In this document: positions 27,235 through 34,954 of the stretch, piece after piece
How positions within the stretch are numbered: position 1 is the first letter of the stretch
Layout of the letters: each line of letters starts with the position of its first letter
From: Actinomadura atramentaria DSM 43919
GTDB taxonomy: Bacteria > Actinomycetota > Actinomycetes > Streptosporangiales > Streptosporangiaceae
Direction of reading: 5' to 3'
DNA: 64,000 nt
NCBI RefSeq assembly: GCF_000381885.1
Contig: NZ_KB907211.1
Span: 539,366 to 603,365 of the forward strand
The notes under the pieces: model-generated
Told to the model about the DNA's origin: nothing
Seen by the model: only the letters and a program-made list of their open reading frames with translations
Databases searched by the model: none
Program-made: the position numbers and the translations under genes

Positions 27235-28299
27235 ATGAAACCAGTCATCGGCCTCGCCGTCGGCCGGGGCACCGGTCCCGAACTCGCGGCCGTCTTCGAA
27301 CGCGTGCTGGCCGGAATCGCCGACGTCTTCTCGGTCGACGTCGGCGTCCTCCGGTCGGACAGGGTGTACCACTCCTACGCGTCGCTCGACACGGGCGTCG
27401 GAATCGAACGGGTCCGCGAGATCACGCGCGACGACGCGGACCATTACACCGAATTCTGCCGGACGCTCGCCGCGCGCGGCACGACGGCCGTGTTCCGCAC
27501 GGCGATCAACGCGCAGTCGCTCTATCTCGTGCGGCGGCGGCTGCAGGCGGTGAAATTCGACGTCGTCTCGGACGGCGAAGTGTCGCTGCTGCTGGTGCGC
27601 GACGCCGCGCAGGGCTTCTACACGGGCGAGAACACCCATGTCCCGGGCGCGCTCGTCCGCACGATGGCGTTCAGCCGGGAGGTCACCGCGAAGGTCGTCG
27701 ACTTCGCGCTGGACCGCGCGCGCCGGGAATGGCCGGACGGGCGCATCGACGAGATCCTCATGGCGTACAAGTTCCACCTGCTCGACGGCGCGCTGGACGC
27801 ATGGGTCGCGGAATGCGCCGAACGGCACGGCGTCGATCTCCGCCTGTGCCAGCCGGACACCGTGAACCGCAACCTGATCGAGCGGGGCGCGCGGCCGCGC
27901 ACGGTCGTCATCGCGGGGAACGAGTGGGCCGACATCATGCACGTGGTGCTGCTCGACCGGTTCGGCTCCGAACGGCAGGAGAACCGCTGCACCGAGAACG
28001 TCTACCTGCACCCGGACGCCGCCGGGCTCGCCGAGTACCAGACGGTCCACGGGTCGGCCGACGACCTCGCGGGCAAGGACGTCGTCAATCCCGTCGCGAC
28101 GATCCGCGCGGCCGCGATGATCGCCGAACGGCACGCGGGGTGCGCCGGGGCGATCGGGACGGTGGAGCGCGGGCTGGCCGAGCTGGGTCGGCGGGGGATT
28201 CGCACGCCGGACCTCGGCGGCGAGCACTCGACCACCGCCGTGGCGGACGCCCTGGTCGACGCGCTGGAACCGCGGCCCGTCGCGGCGGCGGGGTCCTGA
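27235..28299 (+). CDS. Isocitrate/isopropylmalate dehydrogenase-family protein, divergent
   Basis: The 354-residue protein has the beta-decarboxylating dehydrogenase fold. GRGTGPELAAVF replaces the usual GDGIGPE, and an Arg-rich LYLVRRRLQAVKF takes the substrate-arginine position. YTGE carries the catalytic Tyr, MAYKFHLLDG the catalytic Lys and EWADIMH the metal Asp. HGSADDLAGKDVVNPVATIRAAAMI is the cofactor-loop signature. It should act on a 3-substituted malate-like substrate. It is too divergent to be housekeeping LeuB or Icd. It starts an operon (3-bp gap, then GTGA overlap) with a hydrolase and a methyltransferase. Confidence 0.8.
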   Translation: MKPVIGLAVGRGTGPELAAVFERVLAGIADVFSVDVGVLRSDRVYHSYASLDTGVGIERVREITRDDADHYTEFCRTLAARGTTAVFRTAINAQSLYLVRRRLQAVKFDVVSDGEVSLLLVRDAAQGFYTGENTHVPGALVRTMAFSREVTAKVVDFALDRARREWPDGRIDEILMAYKFHLLDGALDAWVAECAERHGVDLRLCQPDTVNRNLIERGARPRTVVIAGNEWADIMHVVLLDRFGSERQENRCTENVYLHPDAAGLAEYQTVHGSADDLAGKDVVNPVATIRAAAMIAERHAGCAGAIGTVERGLAELGRRGIRTPDLGGEHSTTAVADALVDALEPRPVAAAGS

Positions 28300-28302
28300 C
28301 CG

Positions 28303-28899
28303 GTGGGAACCGTGGCGCTCGTCGTCGTGGACCTGCAGAACGACTTCTGCGCCGGGCCGGTCGCCGCGGCGCGGTACCCCGGCTCTCCCGAGCGGTTGCG
28401 GGAGGTCGCGGCCGGTACCGCGCGCGCCGTCGAGCTGGCGCGCGAGCGGGGCGTGGACGTGGCCTTCGTCCGCTTCACCGGCGATCCCGAGCATCAGGGG
28501 CGGAGCTGGCGGCGGCGGGACCGGCTGCTGGGCAAGCGGCCGAAATGCCTGGAGGGGTCGGCGGGCGCCGAGTTCACAGGCGTCGCGCCGCAGCCCGGGG
28601 AAGGGGTCTTCACCAAGCGGGCGTGTTTCGACGCGTTCCTGAGCCCCGGGTTCGAGGACCATCTCGTCCGGACCGGCGCGGACCGGCTGGTGTTCGCGGG
28701 CCTCTTCACCGACGTCTGCGTGGACTCCACCGCCCGGACCGCGTTCCAGAAGGGCTTCCACATCACGGTGCTGACCGACTGCACGGCCGCGCTGCACTTC
28801 GCGGACGCCGACATCCTGCGCTTCATGGCGCGCGTCTACGGCGCGCACCTGACGACCCACGACCGCCCGGACGACTGGGCGCCCGGGGAGGACGCGTGA
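28303..28899 (+). CDS. Isochorismatase-like cysteine hydrolase
   Basis: The 198-residue enzyme belongs to the isochorismatase/nicotinamidase superfamily. The catalytic triad is visible: Asp10 (VVVDLQNDF), Lys105 (FTKRACFDAF) and Cys139 (GLFTDVCVDSTAR), with the preceding cis-peptide region. Members hydrolyse amides, ureas or vinyl ethers (nicotinamide, N-carbamoyl compounds, isochorismate). It begins 3 bases after the dehydrogenase stop and its stop overlaps the methyltransferase start, so it is part of one translational unit. The substrate is unknown. Confidence 0.88.
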   Translation: MGTVALVVVDLQNDFCAGPVAAARYPGSPERLREVAAGTARAVELARERGVDVAFVRFTGDPEHQGRSWRRRDRLLGKRPKCLEGSAGAEFTGVAPQPGEGVFTKRACFDAFLSPGFEDHLVRTGADRLVFAGLFTDVCVDSTARTAFQKGFHITVLTDCTAALHFADADILRFMARVYGAHLTTHDRPDDWAPGEDA

Positions 28900-30107
28900 C
28901 GACGGCGGCACGGCCCACTCATGTCGAGGCCCGCGTTGAGATCGGTTCCGAGGACGATGCCGAAACCGGCGTCGAGGCCCGTGTCGAGGCGGGTGCGGAG
29001 GCCCGTGTCGAGGCCCGTGTTGAGGCGGGTGTCGAGGCCGGCGTCGGCCGGACGGCGCTGCTGGTCGCCGCCGCGCGCGCGATCGAGACGCACCGCGCCG
29101 ACGCCCTCGCCCGCGACCCGTACGCCGAGCACTTCGTGCGCGCGGCGGCGGCGTCGGCGACATGGCCGGTCCGCCCGGCGGACGTCCCGGGCGGCGACGC
29201 CGACCCGCTGTGGGGCAGGCTGGGCCGCTACTTCGCCCTGCGCACCCGGGCGTTCGACGACTTCCTCCTGGACCGCGCGGCGGCGGGCGTCCGGCAGATC
29301 GCGCTGCTCGGCGCGGGCCTGGACACGCGGGCGCTGCGCCTGGCCTGGCCGCCCGGCACGGCCGTCTACGAACTCGACCGCCCCGCCGTCCTGACCTTCA
29401 AGCACCGAGTCCTCGACAGCATCGCCCCCACGCCGAACCCCGCACACCGGGCCGACGATCGGGCCACCCCCAAGGCCGCCCGCCGTGGCGACGGCCGGAC
29501 CGCCGCGAACGCCGTCCGCCGTGGCGACGACCGGGCTGTCCCGAACGTCGCCCGCCGTGGCGACGACCGGATCGCCGCGAACGCCGTTAGCCGTGGCGAC
29601 GACCGGGCCGTCCCGAACGTCGCCCGCCATGACGACGATGGGCCGGACGCCGTCCGCCGCCCCGTCGCCGTCGACCTGGCCGACGACTGGGCGCGACCGC
29701 TGCTCGCCGCGGGCTTCGACCCGGCCGCGCCGACCGCCTGGCTCGCCGAGGGCCTGCTGCTCTACCTGTCCCGCGCCGCCGAACGCCGCCTGATCGCCGC
29801 CGTGGACGACCTGAGCGCCCCCGGCAGCGCCCTGGCCTACGAGGCGAAGGTCGGCTTCGAGTCCGGGAAGATCCGCGCCAACCCCGTCTACACGGCCGCC
29901 CGGGAACGCGTCGGCGTGGACCTGCTGGCCCTCTTCGACGCCGAACCCCGCCCCGACTCCGCCGCGGATCTGACGGCCCGGGGCTGGACGACGACCGTCC
30001 GCACCCCCTTCGACTTCACCCGCCGCCACGGCCGGGGCCCCCTCCCCGAACCCGACGACGCCCTGGCCGCCAACCGCTGGACCTTCGCCGAGAAACCCGC
30101 CCCCTGA
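28896..30107 (+). CDS. SAM-dependent methyltransferase (PPM1/TIGR00027 type) with repeat insertions
   Basis: The 403-residue protein belongs to the actinobacterial leucine-carboxyl-methyltransferase-like group: VGRTALLVAAARAIETHR, RYFALRTRAFDDFL, ALLGAGLDTRALRLAWP (SAM motif I), VYELDRPAVLTFKH, and WLAEGLLLYL. Two regions are abnormal. The N terminus carries six VEAR/VEAG tetrapeptide repeats. About 60 residues of RRGDDRxxxNxA dodecapeptide repeats interrupt the core just before VAVDLADDW, where relatives have a short loop. The frame stays open, so the protein may still fold with the repeats looped out. The GTG start overlaps the hydrolase stop. It probably methylates a carboxyl or hydroxyl of the operon's product. 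Confidence 0.85.
   Translation: MTTAARPTHVEARVEIGSEDDAETGVEARVEAGAEARVEARVEAGVEAGVGRTALLVAAARAIETHRADALARDPYAEHFVRAAAASATWPVRPADVPGGDADPLWGRLGRYFALRTRAFDDFLLDRAAAGVRQIALLGAGLDTRALRLAWPPGTAVYELDRPAVLTFKHRVLDSIAPTPNPAHRADDRATPKAARRGDGRTAANAVRRGDDRAVPNVARRGDDRIAANAVSRGDDRAVPNVARHDDDGPDAVRRPVAVDLADDWARPLLAAGFDPAAPTAWLAEGLLLYLSRAAERRLIAAVDDLSAPGSALAYEAKVGFESGKIRANPVYTAARERVGVDLLALFDAEPRPDSAADLTARGWTTTVRTPFDFTRRHGRGPLPEPDDALAANRWTFAEKPAP
28971..29042 (+). repeat. 12-nt tandem repeats, methyltransferase N terminus
   Basis: Six contiguous 12-nt units of the form GTCGAGGCCCGT/GTCGAGGCGGGT encode VEAR or VEAG. Length is a multiple of three. Confidence 0.85.
29481..29660 (+). repeat. 36-nt tandem repeats inside the methyltransferase core
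   Basis: Units begin at 29481, 29517, 29553, 29589 and 29625, an exact 36-base period. Each starts CGCCGTGGCGACGACCG or a close variant (the fourth begins AGCC). Alternate units are more alike (AVPNVA versus IAANAV), suggesting a 72-nt higher-order duplication. Confidence 0.88.
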
Positions 30108-30270
30108 CCGCCCCCGCGCCTCCCCGTCCACGTGACGGGCGGCACCGGCTGACCCGTCCCGCAGCCCGGATGGATGTGGCTCCGGGCGGCGTTGTCCCGA
30201 AGACCCGCGTGCTCCGGCGAGTGATCGCTGAGAGCGAACGCGGGGAGGAAACAAAACTCAGCTCCGTTTT

Positions 30271-30291
30271 CTTGAGTGTGTATGGCTCAAC
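30271..30291 (+). promoter_or_regulatory. HAIR-like operator (HspR site) upstream of lon
   Basis: CTTGAGT, 7 bases, GCTCAAC matches the HspR-associated inverted repeat CTTGAGT-N7-ACTCAAG in 12 of 14 arm positions. It lies 65 bases before the Lon ATG. In Streptomyces HspR represses dnaK, clpB and lon through such sites. This supports heat-shock control of Lon here. Confidence 0.75.
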
Positions 30292-30356
30292 CCTGCGGGG
30301 TCGGGTCATCCGGAGCGGACCCCCGGGCCGCTCGGACAACGGAACGGAGCTTGAGC

Positions 30357-32753
30357 ATGAGCGAGACCCTGACGCTGCCGGTGCTGCCCCTGGACGACGG
30401 GGCCGTTCTGCCGGGCATGGTCGTCCCCCTCGACCTGTCCGACGCGCCCGAGGTGCGCGCGGCCATCGAGGCCGCGCGGGCCGTCGAGCGGACGCCGGGG
30501 CCGGGCATCCGGTCCGCGGCCAAGCCGCGCGTGCTGCTCGTCCCGCGCCACGGCGGCCAGTACTCGGCGGTGGGGACGCTGGGCGTCGTCGAGCAGGAGG
30601 GGCGGCTGCCGGGCGGCGAGCCCGGCGCGGTCGTGCGCGGCGTGTCCCGGGTGCGGATCGGCACCGGGACGGCGGGCCCCGGCGCGGCGCTGTGGGTGGA
30701 GGGGACCGAGATCCCCGTCCCGCCGCCGACCGGGCGCACCCGCGAGCTGGCCAAGGAGTACAAGGGCCTGGTCGGCGCGGTGCTGCAGAAGCGCGGCGCG
30801 TGGCAGGTCGTGGACGTCGTCCAGAAGATCGAGGACCCGTCGCTGCTGGCCGACAACGCCGGATACGCCCCCTACCTCACCGACGAGCAGAAGATCGAGC
30901 TGCTGGAGACGCCCGACACCGACGAGCGCCTGACGCGCGTCGTCGGCTGGGTCCGCGACCACCTCGCGGAGCTGGACGTCGCCGAGACGATCCGCAAGGA
31001 CGTCCAGGAGGGCATGGAGAAGACCCAGCGCGAGTTCCTGCTGCGCCAGCAGCAGGAGGCCATCCGCAAGGAGCTGGCCGAGCTGAACGGCGACCCGGCG
31101 GACGAGGAGGACGACTACCGCGCCCGCATCGAGGCCGCGAACCTGCCGGAGAAGGTCCGCGAGGCCGCGCTGAAGGAAGTGGACAAGCTGGAGCGGTCCT
31201 CGGACGCCTCGCCCGAGGGCGGCTGGATCCGCACCTGGCTGGACACGGTGCTGGACCTGCCGTGGAACGAGCGCACCGAGGACGCCTACGACATCGCGGG
31301 CGCCCGCGCCGTCCTGGACGCCGACCACACCGGCCTGGAGGACGTCAAGGAGCGGATCGTGGAGTACCTGGCGGTGCGCAAGCGCCGCGCCGACCGGGGC
31401 CTCGGCGTCGTCGGCGGGCGGCGCAGCGGCGCGGTGCTGGCGCTGACCGGCCCGCCCGGGGTCGGCAAGACCTCGCTCGGGGAGTCGGTGGCGCGCGCGA
31501 TGGGCCGCGAGTTCGTGCGGGTCGCGCTCGGCGGCGTCCGCGACGAGGCGGAGATCCGCGGCCACCGGCGGACGTACGTCGGCGCGCTGCCGGGCCGGAT
31601 CGTCCGCGCGATCCGCGAGGCGGGCTCGATGAACCCCGTCGTACTGCTGGACGAGGTCGACAAGGTCGGCGCGGACTACCGGGGCGACCCGACGGCGGCG
31701 CTGCTGGAGGTCCTGGACCCCGAGCAGAACCACACCTTCCGGGACCACTACCTGGAGGTCGAGCTGGACCTGAGCGACGTGCTGTTCATCGCGACGGCGA
31801 ACGTCGTGGAGCAGATCCCCGGCCCGCTGCTGGACCGCATGGAACTCGTCGAGCTGGACGGCTACACCGAGGACGAGAAGGTCACGATCGCCCGCGACCA
31901 CCTGCTGCCCCGCGAGCTGGAGAAGTCCGGCCTCGGCGCGGCGGAGGTCACGGTCACCGACGCGGCGCTGCGGCTGCTGGCGGCGGAGTACACGCGGGAG
32001 GCGGGCGTCCGGTCGCTGGACCGGGCCGTCGCGCGGGTGCTGCGCAAGGTCGCCGCGAACGTCGCGCTGGAGAAGGCGGCGCTGCCCGTCACGGTGGACG
32101 CCGCCGACCTGCGCGACTACCTCGGCCGTCCCCGGTTCACGCCGGAGGCCGAGCTGTCCCGCGACGAGCGCCGCACCGCCGTGCCCGGCGTCGCGACGGG
32201 CCTGGCCGTGACGGGCGCGGGCGGCGACGTCCTCTACATCGAGGCGTCGCTGGCCGACCCCGAGACCGGCGGGTCGGGCGTGACGCTCACCGGCCAGCTC
32301 GGCGACGTCATGAAGGAGTCGGCGCAGATCGCGCTGAGCTACCTGCGGTCGCGCGGCGCGGAGCTGGAGCTGCCGGTCGGCGACCTGAAGGACCGGGGCG
32401 TCCACGTCCACGTCCCGGCGGGCGCGATCCCCAAGGACGGGCCGAGCGCGGGCATCACGATGACGACGGCGCTGGCGTCGCTGCTGTCGGGCCGCCCGGT
32501 CCGCGCGGACGTCGCGATGACCGGCGAGGTGTCCCTGACCGGGCGGGTGCTGCCGATCGGCGGGCTCAAGCAGAAGCTGCTGGCGGCCTCCCGGCTCGGC
32601 ATCACCACCGCCATCGTGCCCAAGCGCAACGAGCCGGACCTGGAGGACGTCCCGGCCGAGGTGCTGGAGAAGATGACGGTCTTCACGGTCGGCGACGTGC
32701 GCGAGGTGCTGGAACTGGCCCTCGAGCCCGCGACGACCGCCGTCGCGGCCTGA
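30357..32753 (+). CDS. lon: ATP-dependent protease Lon
   Basis: The 798-residue LonA-type protease contains an N-terminal substrate-recognition domain starting [20 protein letters not shown]. An AAA module follows, with GPPGVGKTS (365-373) and [10 protein letters not shown]. The C-terminal Ser-Lys protease domain has KDGPSAGI (Ser697) and the catalytic Lys in GGLKQK (738 or 740). It degrades misfolded and regulatory proteins in the cytoplasm. The start MSETLTLPV was chosen over upstream in-frame ATGs because it fits the family N terminus and follows GGAACGGAG. A HAIR-like operator indicates HspR control, and a terminator follows directly. Confidence 0.96.
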   Translation: MSETLTLPVLPLDDGAVLPGMVVPLDLSDAPEVRAAIEAARAVERTPGPGIRSAAKPRVLLVPRHGGQYSAVGTLGVVEQEGRLPGGEPGAVVRGVSRVRIGTGTAGPGAALWVEGTEIPVPPPTGRTRELAKEYKGLVGAVLQKRGAWQVVDVVQKIEDPSLLADNAGYAPYLTDEQKIELLETPDTDERLTRVVGWVRDHLAELDVAETIRKDVQEGMEKTQREFLLRQQQEAIRKELAELNGDPADEEDDYRARIEAANLPEKVREAALKEVDKLERSSDASPEGGWIRTWLDTVLDLPWNERTEDAYDIAGARAVLDADHTGLEDVKERIVEYLAVRKRRADRGLGVVGGRRSGAVLALTGPPGVGKTSLGESVARAMGREFVRVALGGVRDEAEIRGHRRTYVGALPGRIVRAIREAGSMNPVVLLDEVDKVGADYRGDPTAALLEVLDPEQNHTFRDHYLEVELDLSDVLFIATANVVEQIPGPLLDRMELVELDGYTEDEKVTIARDHLLPRELEKSGLGAAEVTVTDAALRLLAAEYTREAGVRSLDRAVARVLRKVAANVALEKAALPVTVDAADLRDYLGRPRFTPEAELSRDERRTAVPGVATGLAVTGAGGDVLYIEASLADPETGGSGVTLTGQLGDVMKESAQIALSYLRSRGAELELPVGDLKDRGVHVHVPAGAIPKDGPSAGITMTTALASLLSGRPVRADVAMTGEVSLTGRVLPIGGLKQKLLAASRLGITTAIVPKRNEPDLEDVPAEVLEKMTVFTVGDVREVLELALEPATTAVAA

Positions 32754-32759
32754 GACCCG

Positions 32760-32787
32760 CGGCCCCGCCGGATTCCCGGCGGGGCCG
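32760..32787 (+). terminator. Terminator of lon
   Basis: CGGCCCCGCCGG pairs perfectly with CCGGCGGGGCCG around a 4-base loop, 6 bases past the lon stop. Confidence 0.8.
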
Positions 32788-32836
32788 TGGCCTCATCCGG
32801 CCACATGGACCGTGCTCTCCGGGGCACAACGCGGAC

Positions 32837-33331
32837 GTGTCCGGAACGATCGAACTCCAGCAGCCGCCGCAGCCCCGCGCGCGCGTCCCGTGGTACGTCA
32901 CGGCGCTGCGCGTCCTCGCCGCCCTCGCCGCGCTGGCGGGGCTCGCCGTGTTCTTCTACGTCGCGTACCGGCTGACGCTCACGCCGGTCGACGACCACGG
33001 GCAGGCGGGCGGGAACACCGATCCCGGCCGCTCGCTGCGCTTCTACTGGGACCGGCCCGCCAAGGACGCGTTCTGGCAGGTCGGCGGGAACCTCGCGCTG
33101 CTCGCGCCGCTCGGCGTGCTCGGGCCGATCGCGTCGGTGCGGCTGCGCGGCCCGATTCGGATCACGCTGCTCGGCGCGGCCCTGTCGCTGGTCATCGAGA
33201 CCGCGCAGGGCCTCGCCGTGCAGGGCCGCGCGTTCGACGTGGACGACGTCATCCTCAACACCCTCGGCGTCCTGCTCGCCTACCTGGTGCTCGGCCGCCG
33301 CCTGTCCCGGACGCTGCGCGGCCGCCGCTAG
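32837..33331 (+). CDS. VanZ-family membrane protein
   Basis: This 164-residue protein has a short N-terminal tail and a first membrane helix (VTALRVLAALAALAGLAVFF). Further helices and the VanZ signature follow: NLALLAPLGVLGP, SLVIETAQGLAVQGRAFDVDDVILNTLG, with the conserved Glu/Gln, Arg, Asp-x-x-Asp and Asn. VanZ proteins are linked to low-level teicoplanin resistance and cell-envelope functions; the mechanism is unclear. The GTG start is the first that includes the whole helix. Its stop shares a CTAG with the convergent fusion gene. Confidence 0.82.
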   Translation: MSGTIELQQPPQPRARVPWYVTALRVLAALAALAGLAVFFYVAYRLTLTPVDDHGQAGGNTDPGRSLRFYWDRPAKDAFWQVGGNLALLAPLGVLGPIASVRLRGPIRITLLGAALSLVIETAQGLAVQGRAFDVDDVILNTLGVLLAYLVLGRRLSRTLRGRR

Positions 33332-34857
33332 CGCGGGGTCAGCCGGAAGACGCGCAGGTTCCGGCCCGACGCCTCGACGTACCGGTCGTACACCGGCCAC
33401 ACCTTCACCAGGCGTGGCCAGACCTCGGCGCGCTCGTCGCCCTCCAGCAGGCGCGCGGTGACCGGGACCGTCCGGCCCCGGAACGTCACGCCCGCGTCCG
33501 GGTGGCGCAGCAGGTTGCCCGTCCACGCCGGGTGCTTCTCGCGGCCGAAGTTCGAGCCGACGACGACCCAGCCGCCGTCCGGCTCGGGCAGGCACGCCAG
33601 CGGGGTGCGGCGCGGCTGCCCGCTGACCGCGCCCTTCGCGGTCAGGACCAGGCTCGGGACCATCGCCTGGGACAGCAGGAACCGGCCGCCGGTCGCCCGG
33701 CTGAGGACGCGGTCCGCGTGCGGGACGACCTTGGGCCCGACGCGGCGGAACCACGGCGACCCGGCCATCCGCCGGACGGCCGGGCCGATGGCGCGCTGGA
33801 CGGCGTTGGGGGGCATGGGCTGCTCCTTCGCTCGGGCCGGCGCGAGCCGGCCCGCCTTGCGGGGGTCGAGGCGGCCGGTCGCGGCCAGCCAGCGCAGCGC
33901 GTCGGCGACCGTCTCCCGGACGGGGCGGAGCGTCATCCCGAGCGCGCCGAGCGCGGGCGCGTCGTCGGTCGGGACCAGGCGCACCATGAACTCGGCGGCG
34001 TCGCGGGTCAGCGGGTAGTCGAACGGGCGGACGCGGCGGGCGGCGTCCAGGACCGCGCCCGCCGTCGTCAGCACGCCGCTGGGCAGCGGGATCTTGCGGG
34101 AGCGGACGCCGGTCAGCTCGTCGCACAGCGCCGCCAGCCGCGGCCAGGTGACGTAGTGGCCGCCGAGCAGCCAGCGCTCGCCCGTCTTCCCGCCGGTCAC
34201 CGTGCGGGCGAGGGCCTCGGCGAGGTCGCGGACGTCGAGCACCGTCACGCCGCCGCCGGGCAGCGGCCACGCGACGCGCAGCGCGGCGGCGAGCCCCTCC
34301 ACCAGGGCGTCCAGCGTCGGCTGGTCGGGGCCGCACACGCCGCCGGGGTAGACGATCGTGACGGGCGCGCCGTCGTCCTGGAGGCCGCGCGCGTAGGTCT
34401 CGGCGGCGAGCTTGGACCGGCCGTAGGCGGTGCGGGGCGCGGCGAGCGGCGCGTCGGCGGTGATGACGGGCGCGCGGGGCGGGACGAACACCGCGACCGT
34501 CGAGACGTGGACGACGGGCGACAGGCCCGCCGCGACGGCCCCGCCGACGACGTTGCGGGTGCCGGTGACGTTGACCGACACCAGGTCGCCGCCGCCGTTC
34601 GGGTCGGTGACGCCGATCGCGGCGGCCGCGTGGATCGCCGCGTCGCAGCCGTCGAGGGCGGCGGCGACGGCGCCCGCGTCGAGCATGTCGCCGCGCACGA
34701 GTTCGATGTCCTTGGCGGCGATGCCGAGCGCGCCGAGCACGCGGACCGCCTTGGCCGGGTCGCGGACGAGCGCGCGGGGCCGGTGGCCCGCGTCCACCAG
34801 CGCCCGGACGGTGTGGGACCCGACGAAACCGGAAGCACCGGTGATGAAGACGCGCAC
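33328..34857 (-). CDS. Fusion of NAD-dependent epimerase/dehydratase and Ddn-like flavin/F420 oxidoreductase
   Basis: The 509-residue single frame joins two enzymes. Residues 1-340 form an extended SDR (VFITGASGFVGSHTVRAL, AYGRSKLAAE with the Tyr-x-x-x-Lys). After a short linker, residues from about 342 onward form a deazaflavin-dependent nitroreductase/Ddn-type split barrel, with SLVLTAKGAVSGQPRRTPL, VVVGSNFGREKHPAWTGNLL and a C-terminal WPRLVKVWPVYDRY. Ddn-type domains bind F420 or related cofactors. The domains are usually separate genes. The GTG start lies 98 bases after the SMC operon, in the same direction. An internal ATG (MPPNAVQR) could give a separate Ddn protein by re-initiation. 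Confidence 0.85.
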   Translation of the reverse strand: MRVFITGASGFVGSHTVRALVDAGHRPRALVRDPAKAVRVLGALGIAAKDIELVRGDMLDAGAVAAALDGCDAAIHAAAAIGVTDPNGGGDLVSVNVTGTRNVVGGAVAAGLSPVVHVSTVAVFVPPRAPVITADAPLAAPRTAYGRSKLAAETYARGLQDDGAPVTIVYPGGVCGPDQPTLDALVEGLAAALRVAWPLPGGGVTVLDVRDLAEALARTVTGGKTGERWLLGGHYVTWPRLAALCDELTGVRSRKIPLPSGVLTTAGAVLDAARRVRPFDYPLTRDAAEFMVRLVPTDDAPALGALGMTLRPVRETVADALRWLAATGRLDPRKAGRLAPARAKEQPMPPNAVQRAIGPAVRRMAGSPWFRRVGPKVVPHADRVLSRATGGRFLLSQAMVPSLVLTAKGAVSGQPRRTPLACLPEPDGGWVVVGSNFGREKHPAWTGNLLRHPDAGVTFRGRTVPVTARLLEGDERAEVWPRLVKVWPVYDRYVEASGRNLRVFRLTPR

Positions 34858-34954
34858 GATAACAACCTAACGCTTGGTCGTCCGTTGGTGGAGACCCGAG
34901 GCACGGGCGGGCGGTGCGGCGCAGGATATCGGCGGGGTCGGGGCCCTCCCAAGC

